A stretch of 64,000 nt of DNA from Singulisphaera sp. GP187 (GCA_945862215.1 CAMAXY010000006.1:1-64000); one strand, 5' to 3'. Counted from the stretch's first letter, positions 1 through 9,511 are shown. The notes: generated from the letters alone by a model not told the origin. Made by a program: numbers and translations.

Positions 1-103
1 CGAGTTCCGCAGGCGGCCGACAGCGCTTGCAATAAAATTTAGCAAATCAGATCGTGTCGGTCGCCGAGGACTGTCTGAGCCCCGAGAGGACTTTTCACGG
101 CTG
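1..103. repeat. Palindromic repeat element, copy A (cut by the window edge)
   Basis: These bases match the copies at 19021-19147 and 19253-19379 from the internal cgagttccgc motif to the terminal cacggctg, with scattered substitutions in the central part. The left arm (cagccg...ctcggg) lies outside the window. About 25 further bases (to about 128) also resemble the sequence after copy C. The copy sits beyond the 3' end of the permease gene on the minus strand and before whatever lies to the left, so it is intergenic like the other two copies. Confidence 0.85.
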
Positions 104-157
104 CTCACTCATGTATTTCCGTGGCTATATCCGTGGCTCGATTCTGTCGGCAAATCG

Positions 158-1297
158 TCAGGTTTTAACCATGGCGATGCGCCAGACTGCGATCGGCAAG
201 AGAATAACGACTGGAAGAATCACGCCAACCGTCGGAGGAAACGATGGCAAAGGCAACGCAATCATAATCATCGAGGTCAACAGAATCGGAAGGCTCAACG
301 CTGCACAACTGACAGCTTGCTTCAAGATTGGCGCTGGTTCGCGCAGAGCGAAAAATGGAATGGAAATCGCAAGTACAAGAAGTCCAACCAAGAGAGATGC
401 GAATCTGCCTGTCGCAAATCTACGCAGAGCCGTCGGATCAAAGGCTGAGTTGCGCGCCAAGTCGGCAATCTCACTCAAAGACAACATGTGGGCATAGAGC
501 AAATTCTGACGAAGTCTCAAGGTGTCAGGGTCCAGATCTGTTTGAAAAAAATCTAACTGTTGATCTGAGAAAACAGAGGGCCGATCGCCAGTTAAAATAT
601 CGACTTTTCCAGTCGGAACTCCCGCCCTTCCGTTGACCAATACCCACGAACGTTTCTCTGCAGACCATTTCGCTTGCGGAGCCTCAATCCGGCGCACAAC
701 TGCACCTTCTTTTGTTCGCTCAACTGCATAGAGCCCAGTCAGTGTCTCCGTTGCAGGATCAAAACTCGCGGCGTGAATCAAGCGACCTTGCGAGTCTGAC
801 GCTAATCCAATTCCCCACGTTCTCACTGCACCGCGAACCATATCTCCGTGCTCAAGCAATAGTCGTTCCGCCAATCGCGGCAAAATGAATTCCTGATTCG
901 CAATTTGTAAAAAACATAGAAGCCCCATGCCCATGATGATCGGAAACACTGCACGCCGCATCGAAATCCCCACCGCCATCATCGCTACGAATTCTCGAGT
1001 GCGCAGCATCGCCGATGCGGTGAATCCCATCGCGGCGAGTGCGACAAGCGGCATCATGTATTGATAGAACTGGAAGACGCGAGGGCCATGAAAGCTGAAG
1101 ATTAACTGCGCAACAGACAAGATGCTCGCGCTTTTCTCAACGCCACTCTTCGCACTTTCAATCCTCGCAGCGGAACTGACGAATGTTTCCCATTGAATCA
1201 GTATGTCAATCGAAATTGCGAAGATGAATATCAGTGAGAACAGCAAGAAAAAATTGCCGAGGAACCGGAGGAGGATGAATCGAGTCAATATTCGCAT
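158..1297 (-). CDS. LptF/LptG-family permease, second of the pair
   Basis: Protein of 379 aa, close to the usual length of LptF/LptG, the inner-membrane subunits that with the LptB ATPase extract lipopolysaccharide for transport to the outer membrane. It has an N-terminal membrane helix, further helices around residues 65-150, a soluble domain in the middle (about 150-285) and a hydrophobic C-terminal third, the YjgP/YjgQ layout. The start is an ATG 18 bases after the stop of the larger permease, so the two are co-transcribed. LptF and LptG cannot be told apart here; by position it could be LptG. Assignment rests on architecture and on motifs such as the RTREF segment after the second helix. 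Confidence 0.8.
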   Translation of the reverse strand: MRILTRFILLRFLGNFFLLFSLIFIFAISIDILIQWETFVSSAARIESAKSGVEKSASILSVAQLIFSFHGPRVFQFYQYMMPLVALAAMGFTASAMLRTREFVAMMAVGISMRRAVFPIIMGMGLLCFLQIANQEFILPRLAERLLLEHGDMVRGAVRTWGIGLASDSQGRLIHAASFDPATETLTGLYAVERTKEGAVVRRIEAPQAKWSAEKRSWVLVNGRAGVPTGKVDILTGDRPSVFSDQQLDFFQTDLDPDTLRLRQNLLYAHMLSLSEIADLARNSAFDPTALRRFATGRFASLLVGLLVLAISIPFFALREPAPILKQAVSCAALSLPILLTSMIMIALPLPSFPPTVGVILPVVILLPIAVWRIAMVKT

Positions 1298-1315
1298 TGG
1301 TGCATTGATCAGGCG

Positions 1316-2950
1316 TTAGCGCCGTGCCATTCTCCTTCCAATTCCAAGGATGAGTGCCAAAAGGATTGCGTTTCCCATCCACATCACGGTCAATCCAAAT
1401 CCAACTTTGGATGATCGCAGGATCGACTGTCCAGATGCAACCAACAGAACATTTGCAATTGCCGGCACGAATGCGAGCAGAAAAATAGTCAGCGGAAGAC
1501 TCTCCCGACGCCAGATCGCCAGAATCCCGCCAAGAACAAGCATTAAAAGAACGCTGATTGGTTGGGCGAATCGCATCCAAACATGAGAAAGAGCTTCGTA
1601 GAACGAACCAATCATGGCACGATCAACGCGCGCGATAGATCCATTCGCAGCCGATGCGTACGCATTCAGCGGAGGAGTCTTCTGCGTGGAAATCCGCCGT
1701 GCAGATTCCATGGACTCTTGAGATGAAAGCACACTTGGCATTTTCTCAACCGAGAGACCAACGATTCTGGCTGGCCAACGAACGACACGATCATCTTCTC
1801 CACGAAGAGATCGCGTCCGCGGTTCGGTTAATACGAAATCCAATAGTTTCGTTCCACTTGCTCCATCAGAACTTACGGTTCCAATCAGCTCCGCTGAAAC
1901 TGTAGATGCTTCACGTAGTGCCTTCTCCCCTTCCAATTCGATCACCGTGAATCTCTTCGCAGGGGGCAGTGGAATCAATCCCTTTCCACCAAGAATCGCG
2001 TCATGAATTTCATAAACTCGATTTGCCTCTATGCCATAGAGACGAGCGCTTCCTGACTTTGCAAGTTCGGCGCCGAGTTTTTCCATCAAAAAAGCAGGCC
2101 AAATCGATTGCTCAAGCCTGTTCTGTTCGATCATGACCAACGCGCTTTTCGATGGTTCACGCAACACGTCAAGTAATTCCGACCACGGTAAATATTTTGG
2201 GCTTCGCTCCCATCCAACATCGATGAGTGTTGGCATTGGTTCGACGAGTGACATGAATGCAACTGTCGATTCCCCTGGACGCAAGACCGTCGCATCGCGG
2301 AATGCAACTTTCACAATAAGATCACTTCCAACAGAATACAGATCCGCAGAACCGCTTCGCGCGACAAATTCTGTGCTCAGTTTTCCAGATGGGCCGATTT
2401 CGATTGCAGCAACGCTTTCCATACGAACGCGCTTTATTGATGAATCTTCGATCTTGTCGTCCATTGCAATTCGGTCAGAAAAGATCATGAAATTTCCTGC
2501 TCGGAAGGGTTCTCCTGATCGAATCGTGCTGACGAACACCTCGGCGGCATCGTTGGTAATGACATCACACATCAGCCCCAAGAATCGTGGAATCGCACTC
2601 TGCACTAAGAAGAACATGAAGATCGTCAGCACGGTTCCCAAAAACACTTGCGGCAGGAGGATCACAGGATAAGAAATGCCGCTGACTGACATTGCTTGGA
2701 CTTCATTGTCAGATGCGAAGCGATGCGTGACGATCGTCGCTGCAAATCCCGCAGAAAACGGAAGTGCGTATTGCAACATCGGCACCATCGCAAGAAAAAT
2801 ATATTTAAGAATCCCTCCCGGACCCAAAAGATTTCCAGTCAACGGTTTTATGACCGCTCCGAAGGCAACGACTACCACAATAATGACCGTCGTCAGCAGT
2901 AAGACCTTGCTCAACTCTGAAAGAAAATGGCGAAAAAGAATCCAGGGCAT
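1316..2950 (-). CDS. LptF/LptG-family permease, first of the pair, with enlarged soluble domain
   Basis: Protein of 544 aa. The first 130 residues hold membrane helices and the family segment FASDNEVQAM, and the last 100 residues are hydrophobic, as in YjgP/YjgQ permeases of lipopolysaccharide export. The periplasmic-type middle region (about 140-440) is around 180 residues longer than in the usual 350-400 aa family members, so extra material has been inserted there. It lies 18 bases after the sigma-54 regulator gene and 18 bases before the second permease, all on the minus strand, which suggests one operon and a heterodimeric LptFG pair. No lptB, lptC or lptA is visible nearby. Confidence 0.8.
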   Translation of the reverse strand: MPWILFRHFLSELSKVLLLTTVIIVVVVAFGAVIKPLTGNLLGPGGILKYIFLAMVPMLQYALPFSAGFAATIVTHRFASDNEVQAMSVSGISYPVILLPQVFLGTVLTIFMFFLVQSAIPRFLGLMCDVITNDAAEVFVSTIRSGEPFRAGNFMIFSDRIAMDDKIEDSSIKRVRMESVAAIEIGPSGKLSTEFVARSGSADLYSVGSDLIVKVAFRDATVLRPGESTVAFMSLVEPMPTLIDVGWERSPKYLPWSELLDVLREPSKSALVMIEQNRLEQSIWPAFLMEKLGAELAKSGSARLYGIEANRVYEIHDAILGGKGLIPLPPAKRFTVIELEGEKALREASTVSAELIGTVSSDGASGTKLLDFVLTEPRTRSLRGEDDRVVRWPARIVGLSVEKMPSVLSSQESMESARRISTQKTPPLNAYASAANGSIARVDRAMIGSFYEALSHVWMRFAQPISVLLMLVLGGILAIWRRESLPLTIFLLAFVPAIANVLLVASGQSILRSSKVGFGLTVMWMGNAILLALILGIGRRMARR

Positions 2951-2968
2951 GACGGCAAGGTTCCGCCT

Positions 2969-4360
2969 TTAGCGGAGTCCGTACTCCTTGAGTTTTCGAT
3001 AGAGCGTTCGCTCGCCGATGCCAAGCATTTGCGCGGCCTTTTCGCGATTTCCTTCGGCCATCGCCAAAGTTTGCCGAATCGCCTCTTTTTCCAGCCTGCC
3101 CAAGCCACATCCAGCAAGTCCACCCAAGCCAGCAGAAACTCCCATCGCAGCATCGTCGCTATCAGTGACATGAATTTCTGCGGGCACATCTTGGACATCA
3201 AGAATATTCGCAGAACTCCCGACCATCATTCGGTGCACAATGTTCATCAACTCACGCACATTTCCAGGCCACTGAAATGCGACGAGGCGCAGCATCGCAG
3301 GCTCGCTGATGGTTGGAATGACTCGATCCAATTCGCGGGCAAAGCGGCCAAGAGCATGTCGCACCAACAGCGGAATATCCTCGCGCCGTTCGCGCAGCGG
3401 CGGGATATTGATCTCGACTCCACGTAGGCGATAAAACAAATCCTCGCGGAATTGCCCTTGTTTGATCATGGTTCGCAGGTCGCGATTGGTCGCGCTGATG
3501 AATCGAACATCGACCTTGCGTGCATCGTTGGAACCCAAGCGAACGATCTCCCCCTTTTCAAGCACGCGCAGCAATTTTGGCTGCATCGACAGCGGCGTAT
3601 CTCCGATTTCATCAAGAAAAACACTGCCGCGATCGCCATATTCGAAGACTCCTTCGCGATCCTTATCCGCACCGGTGTATGCCCCACGAACATGGCCGAA
3701 GAGTTGGTCCTCGAGCAAACTTTCCGCTTGTCCTGCAGCATTAAAAGGAACAAATCTTCGCTCCTTGCGCTTGGAATATTGATGAATCGCATGCGCCACC
3801 AATTCCTTGCCCGTCCCACTTTCGCCAGAAATCAGCACTGGAATATTGGTCGGGCCGACTTGACGGATTGATGTGATGACTTGCCGAATTGCTGCGGATT
3901 CGCCGATGATCCCTTCAAATCCATAAGCGGCATCGACCTGACCACGTAGTTTTTCATTTTGATGACGAAGCAACACGGACTCGGCGGCTCGCTGAACCAA
4001 ATTGCGAAAGACCACCAGATCGAGCGGCTTGACAATAAAGTCATACGCCCCACCTCGCAGTGCCTCTTTCGCAGTGGGAATATCGCCATGAGCAGTGACC
4101 ATGATCGTTGCGGCATCGGGCTGAACCTGCCGAACAAGTTCCAGAACTTCCATCCCAGATCGGGGGGTTTCCATCACAAGATCGGTGACGACAACGTCGA
4201 AATTTCCGTGGCGAAGTTCCTCTTCTGCAGCCTTTTTGCTGTTGACAATGGTGCAAATATGACCAGGCTTGTGGAGCGCTTCGGCCATAGTTTCCGCATG
4301 ATCCTTTTCGTCATCGACGATCAGCACCTGCGCGCGGACGAGATCTTGAGCATCTGCCAT
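2969..4360 (-). CDS. Sigma-54-dependent response regulator, NtrC family
   Basis: A 463 aa protein when started at the ATG at 4360, directly before the receiver domain; an in-frame upstream extension to 4669 overlaps the murC leader and is not family-like. Receiver domain about 10-125 with acidic pair D16/D17, probable phosphorylation site D60 and K111. AAA+ domain about 150-385 with Walker A GESGTGKE at 179-186 and GAYTGA at 226-231, a variant of the GAFTGA loop that contacts sigma-54. The C-terminal Fis-type helix-turn-helix ends in ERTLYRKLKEYGLR. It should activate sigma-54 promoters once phosphorylated by an unknown kinase. It is the first gene before two Lpt permeases and is divergent from murC. 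Confidence 0.93.
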   Translation of the reverse strand: MADAQDLVRAQVLIVDDEKDHAETMAEALHKPGHICTIVNSKKAAEEELRHGNFDVVVTDLVMETPRSGMEVLELVRQVQPDAATIMVTAHGDIPTAKEALRGGAYDFIVKPLDLVVFRNLVQRAAESVLLRHQNEKLRGQVDAAYGFEGIIGESAAIRQVITSIRQVGPTNIPVLISGESGTGKELVAHAIHQYSKRKERRFVPFNAAGQAESLLEDQLFGHVRGAYTGADKDREGVFEYGDRGSVFLDEIGDTPLSMQPKLLRVLEKGEIVRLGSNDARKVDVRFISATNRDLRTMIKQGQFREDLFYRLRGVEINIPPLRERREDIPLLVRHALGRFARELDRVIPTISEPAMLRLVAFQWPGNVRELMNIVHRMMVGSSANILDVQDVPAEIHVTDSDDAAMGVSAGLGGLAGCGLGRLEKEAIRQTLAMAEGNREKAAQMLGIGERTLYRKLKEYGLR

Positions 4361-4478
4361 AGATAGGGACGAGTGTACGGAGAGACCACAATGGTGATAG
4401 GAGCGGCGGTACAAATTCACGTAAAGCGCAAGTGGTTTTCCAAGGCGCAAGAGGCTTTGTGCCGATACTCTTCTACCT

Positions 4479-5984
4479 ATGAACGCGCGCAAGGATGCGG
4501 CAATTTTTGATGGTCGCCACGTCCATTTTATTGGCATCGGAGGTTGTGGAACCAGCGGACTTGCACTCATGATGAAGTCTCGAGGAGCCACTGTCAGCGG
4601 AAGCGACCAGTCGGCAAGCGATACAACAAATTCCCTCCGCACTGCTGGAATTGCTGTCTCCATCGGCAACTCCCCTTTTCCATTGAAGCCTGAAATTGAC
4701 TTGGTTGTCTATTCCGCCGCCGTCGCTGCAGATCACCCTGAACTTGTTCAAGCGCAGTCGATGAAAATCGAAACGATGACATATGCGCAGGCTCTTGGAT
4801 GGGCTCAATCTGGCAGAACAGGAGTCTCGATCGCAGGGACTCACGGCAAGAGCACGACGACCGCATTGCTAGCGCATCTGTTGATCGAAGCTGGACTTGA
4901 TCCATCGGTGATCGTTGGCGCAAATTGTCCGCAACTGAATGGTGGCGGCACGAGAACTGGAAGTGAAACAATTCCAAGCGGTCTGCTTGCGGGAACTCCT
5001 GGAATCTTCGTCGCCGAAGCATGTGAATTCAATCGCTCTTTTCATTCGCATCAACCGACGATGGCGCTAATCAATAATGTCGAAGAAGATCATCTTGATG
5101 TGTATGGGTCGCTCGACGAGATCGTGAAGTCATTTCGTGTCTTCGCTGGAAATCTGCCACCAGAAGAAGTTGGCGGAAGATTGTTGATTGGTCACGATGG
5201 TGCGCATCGACGAGCCGTTGCAAGCGGACTGCAGTGCGCAGTCAGCACATTCGGTTGGTCGCCAACTGCGGATTACAAAGTGGAATATGAACCGTCGACG
5301 AATGCCACAAGCATCTGGAATCGAAACGAAGAGATGCTTTCTTGGCGTGGACGACTTTCTGGAGAACACAACGCACTCAATTCCGCTGCCGCTGCGATCT
5401 TGGCGACTTGGCTTGGCGCTACGCCTTCTGCAATCAAGAACGCACTGGAAAGTTTCGCGGGTGTCGAACGCCGCATGCAATATTTGGGTGCATGCGTGAC
5501 AGATGCTGGCGCGAATGTCCGAGTCTTCGACGATTATGGCCACCACCCCACCGAGTGCGAACGAACTTTGACTGCGCTGAGAAACGCTGAGAATCCGCGG
5601 AGAATCATCTGTGTTTTTCAGCCGCATCAACACAGTCGAACGCGCTTCTTGCTCGAACAATTTGCGCAGAGTTTTTCTCACGCAGACTTGGTGATTGTGC
5701 CGCCAATTTATTTTGTACGCGATAGCGAGATCGAACGCACGCTGGTTTCTTCGGCGGATCTTGTTGCGCGACTGAACGCCAAGGGAACGAATGCTCGGGC
5801 AATTGATGACTTCGCAGAGATCGGTGAATTCTTGCATCGTCATGCTCAAGATGGCGATTTGATCGTCGTGATGGGTGCAGGTCCTGTTTGGAAGATCGGC
5901 CACGACTTTGTAAAGGCTCTGACTCAGCAAACAAATCGAGCAGCTTCGATGCCGCCGCGTGCAGCAGCAAGTCCCAACGAATGA
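4479..5984 (+). CDS. murC: UDP-N-acetylmuramate--L-alanine ligase MurC
   Basis: Cytoplasmic ATP-dependent ligase that adds L-alanine to UDP-MurNAc, the first amino acid of the peptidoglycan stem. The 501 aa protein has the N-terminal nucleotide fold (HFIGIGGCGTSGLA), the ATP P-loop GTHGKSTTT near residue 120, the central EACEFNRSF and NNVEEDHLD motifs, and the C-terminal DDYGHHPTE motif. The length is usual, with a short polar tail (MPPRAAASPNE) of no known role. The ATG at 4479 gives the expected N-terminus. It heads a compact cluster with murB seven bases downstream, then ddl and an ftsQ-like gene, a remnant of the dcw cluster. Confidence 0.96.
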   Translation: MNARKDAAIFDGRHVHFIGIGGCGTSGLALMMKSRGATVSGSDQSASDTTNSLRTAGIAVSIGNSPFPLKPEIDLVVYSAAVAADHPELVQAQSMKIETMTYAQALGWAQSGRTGVSIAGTHGKSTTTALLAHLLIEAGLDPSVIVGANCPQLNGGGTRTGSETIPSGLLAGTPGIFVAEACEFNRSFHSHQPTMALINNVEEDHLDVYGSLDEIVKSFRVFAGNLPPEEVGGRLLIGHDGAHRRAVASGLQCAVSTFGWSPTADYKVEYEPSTNATSIWNRNEEMLSWRGRLSGEHNALNSAAAAILATWLGATPSAIKNALESFAGVERRMQYLGACVTDAGANVRVFDDYGHHPTECERTLTALRNAENPRRIICVFQPHQHSRTRFLLEQFAQSFSHADLVIVPPIYFVRDSEIERTLVSSADLVARLNAKGTNARAIDDFAEIGEFLHRHAQDGDLIVVMGAGPVWKIGHDFVKALTQQTNRAASMPPRAAASPNE

Positions 5985-5991
5985 GCGACGC

Positions 5992-6945
5992 ATGAGCACA
6001 CTGATCACTGTCAAGGAGAAACTCTGGAGCGATCTTGATGTTGAAGCGACTCTCGATGCTCCGATTGGTCCGTTGACTTGGTACGAAACCGGCGGCCGCG
6101 CCGAAGCGCTCATTTCTCCCAAGAGCGTGAAGGCGCTTCAATTGCTCTGTCAGCGCTGTGACGAAAGTGGAATTCCGGTGCGCGTGCTGGGATCAGGTGC
6201 AAATCTTCTTGTCGCAGATGATGGCATTGATGGCGTCGTCGTACGCTGCAATCAACCTGCTTTTCAAGAAACACTCTGGAACGATTCACAGAATGACACG
6301 CCGACTCGCATTGGAGCGGGAGTAGATCTGATGGGACTCATTCAAGAAACCGCACGCCGTGGACTTTCTGGACTTTCGCAACTTGCTGGAATTCCCGCCA
6401 CAATTGGCGGTGCGATTCGTATGAACGCAGGCGGTTCGTATGGCGACACTGCCCAGAGCGTTCACTCGATTGAATTGATGACAATGAGTGGAAAAATTTG
6501 CACGCTGACAGCTGCTGATCTGGACTTTGGATATCGACACTGTGCGTTGCCTGCTGGCATTGTCATTGCCGCGCACCTCAACCTCTGCGCTTCAGATCCA
6601 ATCGCACTTCGCGCGCATGTCAAGGAAGTCTTTGAATACAAAAAGCGAACGCAACCAATGGGCGATCGATCGGCAGGTTGTATGTTCAAGAATCCAGTCG
6701 ACCCATCAACAGGAAAACGCGAAAGCGCTGGGAAATTGATCGATTTGGCAGGAATGAAGGGCAAAACCTGCGGCGGCGCATTTGTTAGCGAAAAGCACGG
6801 GAATTTCATTGGTCTTCGCGATGGTGGATCGGCAAACGATGTGCTCGCATTAGCATTTGATGTACAACAGCAGGTCTTCGATCATTCGGGCATTCAGCTT
6901 GAACGCGAGGTTGTCATTTGGTCCCAACGAGGTGCTTTTCAATGA
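5992..6945 (+). CDS. murB: UDP-N-acetylenolpyruvoylglucosamine reductase MurB
   Basis: FAD flavoenzyme that reduces UDP-GlcNAc-enolpyruvate to UDP-MurNAc with NADPH. The 317 aa protein shows the FAD-binding motifs VLGSGANLLVADDG and GLSQLAGIPATIGGA, the GGSYGD segment, and the C-terminal SAGCMFKNP and GKLIDLAGMKG motifs. In many MurB enzymes a serine occupies the SAGC cysteine position and acts as proton donor, so the residue used here is cysteine. I chose the ATG at 5992; an in-frame GTG at 5959 would overlap murC. The stop overlaps the ddl start (ATGA). Confidence 0.95.
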   Translation: MSTLITVKEKLWSDLDVEATLDAPIGPLTWYETGGRAEALISPKSVKALQLLCQRCDESGIPVRVLGSGANLLVADDGIDGVVVRCNQPAFQETLWNDSQNDTPTRIGAGVDLMGLIQETARRGLSGLSQLAGIPATIGGAIRMNAGGSYGDTAQSVHSIELMTMSGKICTLTAADLDFGYRHCALPAGIVIAAHLNLCASDPIALRAHVKEVFEYKKRTQPMGDRSAGCMFKNPVDPSTGKRESAGKLIDLAGMKGKTCGGAFVSEKHGNFIGLRDGGSANDVLALAFDVQQQVFDHSGIQLEREVVIWSQRGAFQ

Positions 6946-8018
6946 GTGATATCAATGTACTTGTTCTGATGGGTGGTCCGGATGCGGAACGCGAAATCAG
7001 CTTGAAATCTGGTGCGATGATTGCGGCGGCGCTGCGCGAAGCAGGTGGCTTCATCGTGCATGAGCAGATCATCGACAAACCAACAAGCACGGAACTTCGT
7101 GCGCTTCCTGGCGATGTGATTTTTCCTGTTCTTCATGGACCATTTGGTGAAGGTGGACCACTGCAAGAAATTATGGAAGCAGATGGTCGACCCTATGTAG
7201 GCAGTCGTCCTCGTGCTGCGCGCATTGCGATGGACAAGATCAGTTCGAAACTCTTTGCTCGCACCGCTGGTATTCGAACTCCCCCTGCTCGCATCTTGAT
7301 CGCAGGCGAACCTTGTGATTTGGAAATGCCGGTGATCGTCAAGCCGATTGATGATGGATCGAGCGTTGGTGTTCGACGATGCTTCGATGCTGCACAATTC
7401 GCCGCGGCTCGCGCGGAACTTGAAGTCAAACATCCGAGATTGATGGCAGAGAAACTCATTGTTGGTCGCGAGATCACAGTGGGAATTCTCGAAAGAGATC
7501 TCTTGCCGATGATTGAAGTTGTGACGAGTCAAGAGTTTTATGACTTCAGCGCAAAGTACGAACGATCTGATACGCAGTACATCTTGGATCCCGCTCTTGC
7601 ACCTGAAATTCAAGCAGAAATTGCATATGCATCGCGAACGATCTATGAACGAATCGGTTGTCGCGATATCGCGCGCGTCGATTTCATGGTTGACGAAGTT
7701 GGCGCTTGGTTCTTGGAAATCAATTCGATGCCTGGAATGACCGACCATTCGCTTGTTCCAAAGGCAGCGGCGCACGCAGGAATCAGTTTTCCCAAAATGT
7801 GTGCGCGCTTGGTCGAGAAATCTTTGTCAAGAATGAAGGGCAATCATCGAATGGCTAGAAATGCTGCAAGCGCAGTTCAAGCACATGCTGCCGATGCATC
7901 CTCTGCTTCGACAGAATCACAAGTTGCCCTTGAAGGCGCATCGCAAGGCGCTTCGGAAGGAAACACTGCAACAATGACGCGCGATCAGTCTGGTGCGCAG
8001 GATCAGACGAATGACTGA
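6942..8018 (+). CDS. ddl: D-alanine--D-alanine ligase
   Basis: ATP-grasp ligase making D-Ala-D-Ala for the peptidoglycan stem. The 358 aa protein has the N-terminal GGPDAEREISLKSG, the substrate-loop HGPFGEGGPLQ, the ATP-grasp KPIDDGSSVGV, and the metal site FLEINSMPGMT. The catalytic core ends near residue 300 (SFPKMCARLVEKSL); the last 55 or so residues are an Ala/Ser/Gln-rich tail not expected for Ddl. The ATG at 6942 overlaps the murB stop by four bases, implying translational coupling. Its end overlaps the next gene by eight bases. Confidence 0.95.
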   Translation: MSDINVLVLMGGPDAEREISLKSGAMIAAALREAGGFIVHEQIIDKPTSTELRALPGDVIFPVLHGPFGEGGPLQEIMEADGRPYVGSRPRAARIAMDKISSKLFARTAGIRTPPARILIAGEPCDLEMPVIVKPIDDGSSVGVRRCFDAAQFAAARAELEVKHPRLMAEKLIVGREITVGILERDLLPMIEVVTSQEFYDFSAKYERSDTQYILDPALAPEIQAEIAYASRTIYERIGCRDIARVDFMVDEVGAWFLEINSMPGMTDHSLVPKAAAHAGISFPKMCARLVEKSLSRMKGNHRMARNAASAVQAHAADASSASTESQVALEGASQGASEGNTATMTRDQSGAQDQTND

Positions 8019-8814
8019 AAACATGAAGAATTCAGCGATGTGGATTGGCGCTGGAGCGACACTTGCAATCTTGGCAACAGTGACATTTAGTTGGGCCGTA
8101 CCAAGCCTGCGGAAAAAAGCACAAGCCTCCGCAGGAGAGCGAATCGAAGTTGCGTTTGTTGATGCTCCCTCTTGGATGACACCAACCGATCTCGCACCGA
8201 TTCAGGATCTTGTTGCACGCGAAGCAGGAGCATCTGCATACAGCCGAGAAGGACTTGAACGCGCACAAGTTGCGCTGCTCTCTTGCGGCTGGTTTGATGA
8301 AGTCCGACAAGTCCGCCGAATTGGATCGACATCTCTCGAAGTCGATGCAACTTTCGTCGATCCGATCGCACTTGTGGTCGATGCCGGTGGCGAACATTTG
8401 TTGGATAGTCGCGCTCGCCTTCTTCCTCGAACATATGCAACTGGAACTGCACCGAATCTGACGAGAATTCTGGGTGCATCTCTTGCGCGACCTCAAAAAG
8501 CAGGACAGCTTTGGGGCGGCGCAGATCTTCTCGCAGGCGTCGAGATGGCAAAGTTGATCGCAACGCAGAGATGGCGCGCTCAGGTTTCTGCAGTGGATGT
8601 CAGCGATTTTCGCACCAATCAAACTCTCTCATTGCTGACAACCAAACAGTGCAAGTTGATTTGGGGTCGTGCACCAGGACGAGAAGCATCGGCAGAAGTC
8701 CCCGCAGCGCAGAAGTTACGATATCTCGATCTGCTGACGAATCAGTACGGTCGCATCGATGGGGCTGGCCCACAATCCGTCGATCTCTCGGTGGATTATG
8801 TCGGAAGCCATTGA
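8011..8814 (+). CDS. FtsQ-like cell division protein
   Basis: A 267 aa protein with a very short cytoplasmic end, one membrane helix (about 9-28) and an extracytoplasmic remainder. The layout fits FtsQ/DivIB: a POTRA-like part (about 40-115), then a segment matching the FtsQ pattern around VDPIALVVDAGGEHLLD and a C-terminal part ending LDLLTNQYGRIDG. FtsQ links the early and late divisome. The place right after murC-murB-ddl is where ftsQ lies in the dcw cluster. The start ATG at 8011 overlaps the ddl stop; an alternative start is at 7993. Family assignment rests on layout and context more than on strict motifs. Confidence 0.65.
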   Translation: MTENMKNSAMWIGAGATLAILATVTFSWAVPSLRKKAQASAGERIEVAFVDAPSWMTPTDLAPIQDLVAREAGASAYSREGLERAQVALLSCGWFDEVRQVRRIGSTSLEVDATFVDPIALVVDAGGEHLLDSRARLLPRTYATGTAPNLTRILGASLARPQKAGQLWGGADLLAGVEMAKLIATQRWRAQVSAVDVSDFRTNQTLSLLTTKQCKLIWGRAPGREASAEVPAAQKLRYLDLLTNQYGRIDGAGPQSVDLSVDYVGSH

Positions 8815-9511
8815 ACCGCCGCGAGGATTGGTGATCGCCGCAGGAGGCTGGATCATTTTCTCAGCCATCGCATCATTTGGATTTCAAATGCCGCTTCATT
8901 TGTCCCCTTCAAGTCTCACGCCATCTATTCGAATGCTTTTGCTGACTTGTGCCGTGGGCATGATCATTGTTTGGCCACTTGTGCGGCTCAGCCTGCCTCC
9001 GCGCGACCGAACGATCTTGAGGACAATCGTCGATGCACTGACGCTTGCATGTCTGGCGCAACTGATCGTCTGGCCTCTTCGCCTTGGGACGCCGTGGCCC
9101 ATCGAACGAACACTTCTGCTCGATCTCTTGATGATCATTTCACTCATTGGAAGTGCGGGAATAATCGCTGCTGCATCGGCTTTGCAAAGTTCTCTTGTGC
9201 GTGGATTCGCCATGATTGCCTGCATACTGCTGGCAGTTGGGCTGCAAATGCCACTGGCAGCGATTGGTTTCACGCCCACGGGAATTTCAAACCTCTTTCT
9301 ATCCAACATTGCTCAAGGCGGTATTCCAAGTCTTCTCACATCTATGAATTCGACTGCGTCTATGCCAGAATTGATCGAATGGGAAAGTCTTGTCGCGTAT
9401 GGAATTTTCAATGGCGCTTTGTGCTTGGTGGGATTTGCGATCGGGGCAGTCGCTGCAATTCATCCCTCAGCGCAAGCGAATCAAGTTGCGAGTGGACGAA
9501 GAGCGGGATAA
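8798..9511 (+). CDS. Multi-pass membrane protein of unknown function
   Basis: Not recognised. With the ATG at 8798 the protein is 237 aa and consists mainly of hydrophobic stretches, about six possible membrane helices (near 10-30, 45-65, 75-95, 105-130, 135-160 and 205-225). The C-terminal tail is short and polar (ANQVASGRRAG). The start lies 17 bases inside the ftsQ-like gene, so the two are likely translated together. It occupies the place where ftsA and ftsZ would be in a classical dcw cluster, but nothing in the sequence resembles either. A role in the envelope is a guess from context only. Confidence 0.75.
   Translation: MSEAIEPPRGLVIAAGGWIIFSAIASFGFQMPLHLSPSSLTPSIRMLLLTCAVGMIIVWPLVRLSLPPRDRTILRTIVDALTLACLAQLIVWPLRLGTPWPIERTLLLDLLMIISLIGSAGIIAAASALQSSLVRGFAMIACILLAVGLQMPLAAIGFTPTGISNLFLSNIAQGGIPSLLTSMNSTASMPELIEWESLVAYGIFNGALCLVGFAIGAVAAIHPSAQANQVASGRRAG

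Noticed and set aside
4361-4669. N-terminal extension of the sigma-54 regulator
   Set aside because: It overlaps the murC start region and has no receiver similarity; the ATG at 4360 gives the family start.
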